This document shows positions 4,711 to 11,100 of a stretch of 11,100 nt of DNA, one piece after another. Below the pieces are notes generated by a model. That model was given only the letters and a program-made list of their open reading frames with translations, was not told the DNA's origin and did not search any database. The position numbers and the translations under genes were made by a program. Position 1 is the first letter of the stretch. Every line of letters starts with the position of its first letter. The DNA is from Bordetella parapertussis (GTDB taxonomy: Bacteria; Pseudomonadota; Gammaproteobacteria; Burkholderiales; Burkholderiaceae_D): the NCBI GenBank assembly GCA_945867725.1, contig CAMBJI010000039.1:1-11100 (forward strand), written 5' to 3'.

Positions 4711-7700
4711 TCATGCATTGGCCATGTTCTCACCCGGCGCATCCAGATCCCACAGTTTGCCATCGACCGTAATCAAACCGCAGCAAATGCGCACGCCAGG
4801 AAATAACAATAGGCATGCTTTCCGATACCGCTCGAGTTGCTCCTGATAATCTGCGTGCTGAAATTCAAAATAACTACGTTTGTAATCAAGAATCCACAAG
4901 ACATCATCGAACATCACCAAGCGATCCAACCGGATCAGTTCGCCATCGTGAATCAGTTCCATCTCATTACGTGCAAATACGAAGCAGTCGGGATTAAAGA
5001 ATTTTTCCAGTGCGCGTGACATCAAAATCTGCGTTGCCTGTTCGCACACAACCGCTGACTGTTGCATGCTGCATCCCAGCCATTGCGCGACCACACGAAT
5101 AGCAGGTATCTGCACGGGCCAGACAGCGTTTTCGGTGAGGCGCTCCATCAACAAATGCAGCAAACTGCCCTCGCGCGTGAACTCGGTATCTTCCGTGCCT
5201 ACTTTTCGCTCCTGAGGTGGCAGCGCCGGCGGATCAAACAGGTCGAGCGCGAATGCCTCATCGGTCGCCAGACTTTGCTTTGTGACGACTTCCGGCGTCA
5301 CCTCATCTGCATGGAGCAATTTCTCATACCAGCTACCCGCGGCGACGCCAGCTTCGTTTTTACCGGAATGCACGCCGCTGACAATCAACATCGCCTTCGC
5401 ACGCGTTGCTGCCACATACAGCAAATTCCAGTTTTCCTGTTGTCGGAAACTCTCTTCTTGTGCAAATAATGATTCGCGTGCCCAACCTCGTGCTGCACTC
5501 TTGCCAAACACAGAAAAATGCGTAGGCGCCAACGCATCCTGCGGCCACTCGCACAGAACACCCAAATGATCCCGAGTGCTATCACTGTGATTGGAACCCA
5601 TGAGCACAACAACAGCAGCCTCCAGCCCTTTGGCCCCGTGAATCGTCATGATGCGCACCGCATCGGCCGATGCATCAATATCCGCCTCATTGGGCGCTTC
5701 CTGATCGCTGGCACGCTTCAAGCGACGCAGCGTATCGATAAAGCGCGCGATACTGGGATAACGACCCGCATCAACTTCCAGCGACAAGGCAATAAAGGCC
5801 TCCAGATTACCGAGCACCTGTGCGCGCATTGATGCAGGCAAGGTGCTTGCGTAACGCTGCGCGAGCTGACCCTGATGCATGATCTTGTCCAGTAAATCAT
5901 GCACAGGCAAACTCGCCGAGGCCTGGTGCCAATCGCGCAATAGCGGCACGATGCGATGCAGCGCCGAAGACAGCGTGTTGACGTGCGATACGGTGCTATG
6001 ACTCGCTATCGTTTCTGACTGGACGGTGCTCTCGTATAAAAGCAACAGACGCTGCCACCAGCTACCCTCGCCCGAACGGGCGAGCAGAATCAGATCTTCA
6101 TCAGACGCACCACCCACCGGTGACTTGAGCACTTGTGCCAGCGCCAGATTATCCGAGGGCATGGTCAGCCAGCGCAGCAACGCGATCATGTCGGTGACTT
6201 CAAGTGCATCCAGCAAGCCACCACCACGACTAGACACAAAAGGAATACCGGCATCACGCAAGCCACGTTCATAAGCAATCAAATGCGTACGACTACGCAC
6301 CAGTATCATCATGTCGGACCAAGCACGCACGCTACCATCAGGCTGCGCGCGCGCCTGCTGCAAGGCACAGCCCACGATGAAAGCTTCCTGCTGACGGCGC
6401 AAATCATCCTCTTCCGTTGGGAACACCTGCAGCGGATCACGCAGCGCGAAACCTTCCTCGGTGTTTTCCAGCGCTAGCACTTCTGCACGAACCAACGGCA
6501 ATCGCCATACCGTGCCTTCGTTTAAAGACCGCGTGGCCTGGTCCTGGTATAACGCATTGCCCTGCATCGCCTGATTCAGCACGGCGACAATATGTTTCCC
6601 GTTACGGTAAGTGAGATTGGTCTTCAGATCGGTAGCGCCTTGCGAACGCAGCAGCGCTCGCGCTGATTCAAACACGCGTGGCTCGGCGCGACGGAAGCGA
6701 TAAATCGATTGTTTGGGATCCCCGACGATGAATACACTGGGACGCTGATGATCATCACCATACGCATCAAGCCAGGCACGGACGATCTGCCACTGCAGCG
6801 GATTAGTATCCTGAAACTCATCGATGAGAATGTGACGGTAGCGCGCATCCATACGCGCATGCAGGTAGTCGGCATGATCGCTTCGTGTCAGCAGCCGCCA
6901 TGCATGCCACTCCAAATCGGAAAAATCCAGCATGCGACGGTCAGCTTTAATCGCCTGATAGTGCTCCAGACAGGCTTGGCCTATCATTGCAATGGATTCA
7001 TTGAGATGGATGACCGACCTATCCTGACTACGTTTCTTCAGCGTGACCAGCACATCCGCAAGTGTCGTCCATTCGCTTTTCAAGAAACTACTTTCTTCCT
7101 CGGTCATCACCTGAAGCATAGCTTGCGTGATGGTCAGCGAGCGTGGCTGATCTTTAGCTGTCAGCATGATCGCTGTAATCGATTGAAACGCATCAACACT
7201 GGCACCGCCACTCATCGCTTGTTCTAGTGCCGATGCGGTTTGCTGTTGTGTCTTCGTGCCTTTTCCAAGACAAGCAGCAACATGCAGCAAGCGATTCTGT
7301 AATGCGTGATCATCCCAAAGCGTGAGACGCGCATCACGCTCACTATCTTCACCACACATATCACGCAAACCATCCAGCGGATCACCAGCAGAACTCGCTA
7401 CCCACCACTCCGCGCGCCGGTCGACAAAGGCATCGATCATGTCTTTGCCGGACCAGTCGCCGGCAATCTCATAGACCGTCATCAGCGCATCTCGCAGATC
7501 TGCTTTGGACGGATCATTTAGCGATTGCATCAAACGTAACCAAGCCTCAGCGCGCAGCTCGGTCGCGTTCTCGGCCAATGCAAAACCGTGCGGCACACCC
7601 GATGAAAGCGGCGCGATCTGCAGCAAGCGCATGAACCAGCTATGAAAAGTATCAACGGCAAGCGCCTGAGGACTGGACAAGACGCGCGCATACAACGTGC

Positions 7701-8043
7701 GCGCCAGCGTGATTTTTTCATGAGCCTCGGTTTCGCTCAGACCACGCTCACGCAGCAGTTCGATGATCTTCGCATCACTCGCCAGTGCCAACTCATGCAA
7801 TAAGCGGAGCAAGCGCTCACGCATTTCCTGCGCCGCCTTGCGCGTGAAAGTAATGGCGAGTAGTTCCTCTGGCTTGGCACCAGCCAGCAAAAGACGCAAG
7901 AGACGTGAGACCAGCAGCCAGGTTTTACCGCTGCCAGCACAAGCCTCTACCAGTACCGAGCGCGCGGGATCGCAGGCCAGCCTGACAAAGGTGTCGGCTT
8001 CAACGACCTGCCCATCTGCGAGAAAATCCTGCCCCGAGCTCAT
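4711..8043 (-). CDS. addA: AddA-type ATP-dependent helicase/nuclease subunit (UvrD-like, PD-(D/E)XK)
   Basis: A 1110-residue superfamily 1A helicase with a C-terminal nuclease. It is the motor and 3'-strand nuclease of an AddAB (RexAB) complex that resects double-strand breaks and loads recombination. Motifs: Walker A VEACAGSGKTWLL (Lys about 40), ITFTRKAAQEMRERL (Ia), ILIDEFQDTNPLQW (Walker B, about 405), VGDPKQSIYRFRRAEP (III/IV, about 440), RIMTIHGAKGLEAAVV (V, about 800) and LLYVAATRAKAML (VI, about 877). Near the end, DRLVMFDDVLWILDYKRS with Asp1053 and Lys1055, then YQEQLERYR, forms the PD-(D/E)XK nuclease site. The ATG at 8043 overlaps the addB stop by one base (TGATG), with AAGGGAG spaced 7 bases upstream; a GTG at 8049 sits too close to that site. 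The start was chosen on this. RecB would be longer and sit beside recC/recD, which are absent. Confidence 0.9.
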   Translation of the reverse strand: MSSGQDFLADGQVVEADTFVRLACDPARSVLVEACAGSGKTWLLVSRLLRLLLAGAKPEELLAITFTRKAAQEMRERLLRLLHELALASDAKIIELLRERGLSETEAHEKITLARTLYARVLSSPQALAVDTFHSWFMRLLQIAPLSSGVPHGFALAENATELRAEAWLRLMQSLNDPSKADLRDALMTVYEIAGDWSGKDMIDAFVDRRAEWWVASSAGDPLDGLRDMCGEDSERDARLTLWDDHALQNRLLHVAACLGKGTKTQQQTASALEQAMSGGASVDAFQSITAIMLTAKDQPRSLTITQAMLQVMTEEESSFLKSEWTTLADVLVTLKKRSQDRSVIHLNESIAMIGQACLEHYQAIKADRRMLDFSDLEWHAWRLLTRSDHADYLHARMDARYRHILIDEFQDTNPLQWQIVRAWLDAYGDDHQRPSVFIVGDPKQSIYRFRRAEPRVFESARALLRSQGATDLKTNLTYRNGKHIVAVLNQAMQGNALYQDQATRSLNEGTVWRLPLVRAEVLALENTEEGFALRDPLQVFPTEEDDLRRQQEAFIVGCALQQARAQPDGSVRAWSDMMILVRSRTHLIAYERGLRDAGIPFVSSRGGGLLDALEVTDMIALLRWLTMPSDNLALAQVLKSPVGGASDEDLILLARSGEGSWWQRLLLLYESTVQSETIASHSTVSHVNTLSSALHRIVPLLRDWHQASASLPVHDLLDKIMHQGQLAQRYASTLPASMRAQVLGNLEAFIALSLEVDAGRYPSIARFIDTLRRLKRASDQEAPNEADIDASADAVRIMTIHGAKGLEAAVVVLMGSNHSDSTRDHLGVLCEWPQDALAPTHFSVFGKSAARGWARESLFAQEESFRQQENWNLLYVAATRAKAMLIVSGVHSGKNEAGVAAGSWYEKLLHADEVTPEVVTKQSLATDEAFALDLFDPPALPPQERKVGTEDTEFTREGSLLHLLMERLTENAVWPVQIPAIRVVAQWLGCSMQQSAVVCEQATQILMSRALEKFFNPDCFVFARNEMELIHDGELIRLDRLVMFDDVLWILDYKRSYFEFQHADYQEQLERYRKACLLLFPGVRICCGLITVDGKLWDLDAPGENMANA

Positions 8044-10721
8044 CACCACGCTCCCTTGCGACAGAGTCCGCGTGCATCACACCAATCGCAGTTTTTTTGG
8101 GTGCCGGAAGCAGGTAAGCTCGCCCCCTCTGACATCGCCTGCCAATTGGCGATGATCTGCGACTGCAAACCGTCGCGCCATGTCGCGTAATTGTCGGCCT
8201 TGGCCAGTGCAGGCTTCTCGTCATCAATGGCAACATACGCAGCCGCTGCAGGCGGCGGATCGAGCAGCAAACCATAAAAAGGCAGCTGATGATCTTCCAA
8301 TGTTTTGAGACGATTATTGAGCTTATCTTTTTTCGCGCTTTTGTAATCCAACACCAAACGCTCACCATCCTCGCGAACATCAATGCGATCAATCTGACCG
8401 ACCAGCTTGACCGAGCCACCCTCCCACGACAACAAGCGCTCCTGCCACTGTTCACCAAAACCGAACTGCCAACCCTCTGCCTCATGCGTATTCGCCCAAG
8501 CGACATACGCATTCATGATTTTTCCCCAGCGCGACTGATAGCCGAGCGCGGCTGGATTTTTTTGCAGAATGTCACTGAACACAGCGTCGCTGACGGATGC
8601 CATGCAGGCCTCGCGCTCATGCGCGGGTACGCACTGCTCACGCACCGTATCGTGATACTGCTTGAGTATCTGATGCAGCCACTCGCCGTAATCTCTCTTT
8701 TGCGGCAATTCGCTCAACTCATCCGCAGCGGACAGCCTGAGCATGCGTGACGCGAAAAACTGATAAGGGCAGACAACCAGACTGTTGTAGCCGCTGGCTG
8801 ACAAACGTTCTGGCATCAAAGCGGGCGCCGTAGGTCGAGGCATCAGCGCGGGCGCGGCATTCAGCATTTTTTGTGTCAGACGGGGCGAATGCGCTGGCAG
8901 CTTGGGACAGCCGGTACTATCCAGCACCAGTTCAAGTCGCTGCAACCAAGGACTCGGCGTGTTGGTTTCGCCGCTGCGCCAACCTTGCCAGGACAGCACG
9001 ACCTCGGGACAGCTGATCAGCAAAGCAGTCAGTTCACGCAACTGCTGACGCTGGCGGCTTTCGCGCGTCGCCAGACCCAATTCGCGGCGCACGACATTCG
9101 CAAAAAACAAGGTCTCGGCGGGACGCGAAGGCAAGTGATCGCTGTCAGCGCCGAGCACGATGGCAGCATCGAATTCACGCAAGGACGTGCCGTTCAACGG
9201 CACCATCATGACGCGCTGATCAATACGTGGCGCAACGAAAACGGTTTGCTCCATCTGCAAATCCACCAGCGCGCGCCACTCTGCGAGTGAAAAACGCTCT
9301 TCAAGCTGCTCACCTTCAAGACGAATTTGATCCAGCAGCGCAATCACCTGCGCACCGGCCATGTCCTCGGCCATGGCGGATGCCATACCGAGCGCATCGA
9401 ATGCCCCCAAGGTGGCATCAGCCCACTCGATCAGGGTCTTGCGTCCGCTGCAGCGTTGCACTTCGCGCGCGATCGCTTCAACCAGGGGCATCGCCTGCGG
9501 AAACGGCGCAAGTGCAGTCAGCATGAGCGACCAGCCCGCGCTGATCCCACCCGCGAGCAAGGCCTGCTCGATATCAGCGCGCTGCTGTGCTGCACGCTGG
9601 TCATCGTCAAATAGGAAAGGTGATTTCAGAAAATCAAGCAAGGTCGCAACCTCGCCCCCAGACGCTGCCAGTGCCAACCATGCGTGCAGAACGGCTGCAA
9701 CGCGGGTGGTGGAAAGCTTCCATCCGGTTTCATCCGACACCACCACCTGCGCGCGCTCAAGTAAGGCACGCACGCGGCGAGCAACCACCCGGTCTTGGGG
9801 AATTAGCGCAATGCGTCGCTTGCCGTTGTTTAGCCAGTCGATGATGGTTTGCGCTGCACGCTGCGCTTCATCTTCCATGCCTGCGGCTTCGTACAAAGAG
9901 ATACCTATCGGTGTCTCGAGCGGGCCGAATGCAGCGGACGTCTGCATTGCATCGTCCATTAACTCGGGCCAGGCGGCGTTGTAGACCGCAGGCGATATCG
10001 ATTGCGACCAATCAAGGATCATCAGATGCACCGATTGCCGCAGCGCATAGGCGTTGAGAAAACTCTCTTCCAAGGCATTGGCCGGCGCGGGCGCGCACCA
10101 ATACAACGGCAGCGTCGCAGCGGACGCTGCGCGCTGCATCGCTGCGTGCAGACGGATGCCAGGATCACGCGCATCGCGTTCTGCCAGCCAGATATTCCAA
10201 ACCAGTCGCGCCTCGTCAGACAACAAAGCGGCAGCGCGCGGTGACAGCTGGGACAGGGCCGCATGCCAGCGATCTTCGATTGTCTCGGGTTGCGCAAGCG
10301 CTGCAGGCAAGAGCGCTGCAGTCAGTTCATCGCAGATAGCGAGCAAGGTCTGCGCGAGCGGCATCAGGTCGGTATTGCGGCGCGCTGCAAAGAGTTTTTT
10401 AAGCCAGGGCAGTTCGCGTAAGGAAGCGTACAGCGACATCAGGCGCTCGCCTGACGATGCGGTTCCCTGTGTGCCGGTCTCAGGCGGATACTGCGACAAC
10501 CATGAAGCTAGGGTACGGATGCGGGGCGGAATGAATGAAGGCCCAAGCCGGTCCGCGAGCGCGCGGCGCAACAAAGCAGCGTGATGCCAGGCCGGCACCA
10601 ACACCAGTGCCGACGACAAATCGGGATGGGCCGTCATGGTCCCTGCGTCGTCCACCAGATGTTGCGCGACTTGCGGCCAGAATCCGGGGCCTGGGGGGAT
10701 GTGGCGCGTGGTCGGGGTCAT
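8043..10721 (-). CDS. addB: AddB-type subunit: inactivated helicase fold with Fe-S PD-(D/E)XK nuclease
   Basis: An 892-residue partner of AddA, encoded first in the same operon. The N-terminal part (ALVLVPAWHHAALLRRALADRL) follows the helicase fold, but no G-x-x-x-x-GK-(S/T) Walker A can be found, as in the AddB proteins annotated as inactivated superfamily I helicases. The C-terminal nuclease has SASGYNSLVVCPYQFFASRML (Cys about 650), GEWLHQILKQYHD, LVGQIDRID, ERLVLDYKSAK (Asp and Lys about 790) and QLPFYGLLL. It ends in NCDWCDARGLC. The four cysteines, one near 650 and a final C-x2-C-x5-C, match the iron-sulfur ligands known in AddB nucleases. The start is uncertain: ATG at 10721 is chosen because third-position GC becomes gene-like there. 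An in-frame ATG at 10766 would add 15 residues, and the frame is open to 10886. No strong ribosome-binding site marks any of them. Confidence 0.85.
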   Translation of the reverse strand: MTPTTRHIPPGPGFWPQVAQHLVDDAGTMTAHPDLSSALVLVPAWHHAALLRRALADRLGPSFIPPRIRTLASWLSQYPPETGTQGTASSGERLMSLYASLRELPWLKKLFAARRNTDLMPLAQTLLAICDELTAALLPAALAQPETIEDRWHAALSQLSPRAAALLSDEARLVWNIWLAERDARDPGIRLHAAMQRAASAATLPLYWCAPAPANALEESFLNAYALRQSVHLMILDWSQSISPAVYNAAWPELMDDAMQTSAAFGPLETPIGISLYEAAGMEDEAQRAAQTIIDWLNNGKRRIALIPQDRVVARRVRALLERAQVVVSDETGWKLSTTRVAAVLHAWLALAASGGEVATLLDFLKSPFLFDDDQRAAQQRADIEQALLAGGISAGWSLMLTALAPFPQAMPLVEAIAREVQRCSGRKTLIEWADATLGAFDALGMASAMAEDMAGAQVIALLDQIRLEGEQLEERFSLAEWRALVDLQMEQTVFVAPRIDQRVMMVPLNGTSLREFDAAIVLGADSDHLPSRPAETLFFANVVRRELGLATRESRQRQQLRELTALLISCPEVVLSWQGWRSGETNTPSPWLQRLELVLDSTGCPKLPAHSPRLTQKMLNAAPALMPRPTAPALMPERLSASGYNSLVVCPYQFFASRMLRLSAADELSELPQKRDYGEWLHQILKQYHDTVREQCVPAHEREACMASVSDAVFSDILQKNPAALGYQSRWGKIMNAYVAWANTHEAEGWQFGFGEQWQERLLSWEGGSVKLVGQIDRIDVREDGERLVLDYKSAKKDKLNNRLKTLEDHQLPFYGLLLDPPPAAAAYVAIDDEKPALAKADNYATWRDGLQSQIIANWQAMSEGASLPASGTQKNCDWCDARGLCRKGAW

Positions 10722-11055
10722 GCTTTCGGTGGGATCAGGAAGATGCGGGTGGCAATGAAAACGCATTGTATGCGACCGCTCAATAGGCCGATGCTCGCGG
10801 CGCAGAGGCTTTCGGGCACACGTTCGGAAAAATCGGTTATGATTCACGAAATTCCCGCCTAAGCATCTTCTGCTCCAAATCCACACACAGATTTAGCTCG
10901 TCACCCATAGGGCGCACGCAGCAGGCCAGAATAATTGCAAGCTGGGTAACAAAGAAGTATCCGGGAAGTGATCGTAAAGCAGGCAGCCAACATGCCGAAC
11001 CAGCGACAACTTCACAAATTAAAGCGTATAAAACTTCCCTCTCACTGAGGACATC
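10722..11055. other. Divergent intergenic region between addB and trxA
   Basis: 334 bp with no supportable gene. It must hold the addB promoter on the minus strand (a TACAAT-like -10 just before the 10766 ATG is visible, but without a matching -35) and the trxA promoter on the plus strand. A short stem AAATC (10877-10881) / GATTT (10890-10894) is the only other local structure seen. A minus-strand open frame crosses it from 11076, but it has no family resemblance and overlaps the trxA start. Confidence 0.5.
11003..11032 (+). promoter_or_regulatory. Candidate promoter of trxA
   Basis: TATAAA (11027-11032) is a 5 of 6 match to the -10, and GCGACA (11003-11008) a 4 of 6 match to the -35, with an 18-base spacer. 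The predicted start near 11039 leaves a leader of about 17 nt containing the ribosome-binding site GAGG (11047-11050). Confidence 0.45.
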
Positions 11056-11100
11056 ATGAGCGATAACATAAAACACATTTCCGACAGTTCCTTTGAAGCC
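11056..11100 (+). CDS. trxA: Thioredoxin TrxA, N-terminal end (partial)
   Basis: Only the first 15 codons are in the window: MSDNIKHISDSSFEA. This matches the start of betaproteobacterial thioredoxin 1, where a short polar lead precedes the I-x-x-(V/I)-SD-x-SFE block; the CGPC active site lies outside the window. Thioredoxin is the cytoplasmic dithiol reductant for ribonucleotide reductase and other partners. A good ribosome-binding site (TGAGGA, ending 5 bases before ATG) supports this start. The gene is divergent from addBA. Identification rests on a short peptide but is specific. Confidence 0.8.
   Translation, partial: MSDNIKHISDSSFEA

Noticed and set aside
4333..4806. Plus-strand open frame of 157 codons opposite the ZapB-like gene and the addA 3' end.
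   Set aside because: It is antisense to well-supported genes and has no recognisable domain or start signal.
9361..9984. 207-codon plus-strand open frame within addB, with other long antisense frames across addA and addB.
   Set aside because: Serine/arginine/alanine-rich low-information peptide, the usual mirror of a GC-rich gene on the other strand.
10837..11076. 79-codon minus-strand open frame in the addB-trxA gap.
   Set aside because: It overlaps the trxA promoter and start codon and shows no family resemblance; cysteine-rich composition alone is not evidence.

Overview
The window reads as chromosomal core DNA of a betaproteobacterium, most likely Burkholderiales and possibly Oxalobacteraceae-like. 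The basis is the mid-50s percent G+C by eye, the style of the proteins, and the gene neighbourhood (zapB-like, zapA, 6S RNA, EVE-domain gene; an addAB pair divergent from trxA). The taxonomic call is inference; no marker gene is complete enough to fix a genus.

Left part (1-2151): the last 47 codons of lgt run into a complete malonyl-CoA synthetase gene (matB-like) through an ATGA start/stop overlap, both on the plus strand. A gene-free stretch of about 490 bp follows, between the convergent 3' ends of matB and a TauE/SafE-type transporter gene. Most of it (1821-2138) is a repeat element bounded by 15-bp inverted repeats. Inside it are two tandem 77-bp units, each with an 18-nt and a 22-nt hairpin. 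Their linkers are nearly identical, yet the stems differ at six base pairs and stay perfectly paired. A third, diverged unit lies in inverted orientation upstream. This is the most unusual part of the window.

Middle part (2152-4521, all minus strand): in transcription order, a ZapB-like coiled-coil gene, zapA (ATGA overlap with the previous gene), 6S RNA (ssrS) with its own promoter and a strong intrinsic terminator, an EVE-domain protein, and a TSUP membrane transporter. The first two form a cell-division pair. A good sigma70 promoter sits so close to the ZapB-like ATG that the mRNA may be leaderless.

Right part (4711-10721, minus strand): addB followed by addA, overlapping by one base (TGATG), encoding an AddAB-type helicase-nuclease for double-strand break end processing. 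AddA carries the helicase motifs and a PD-(D/E)XK nuclease. AddB has a degenerate helicase fold without a visible Walker A, a second PD-(D/E)XK nuclease, and the four-cysteine iron-sulfur ligand pattern. A 334-bp divergent gap with a plausible trxA promoter leads to the first 15 codons of thioredoxin (trxA) at the right edge.
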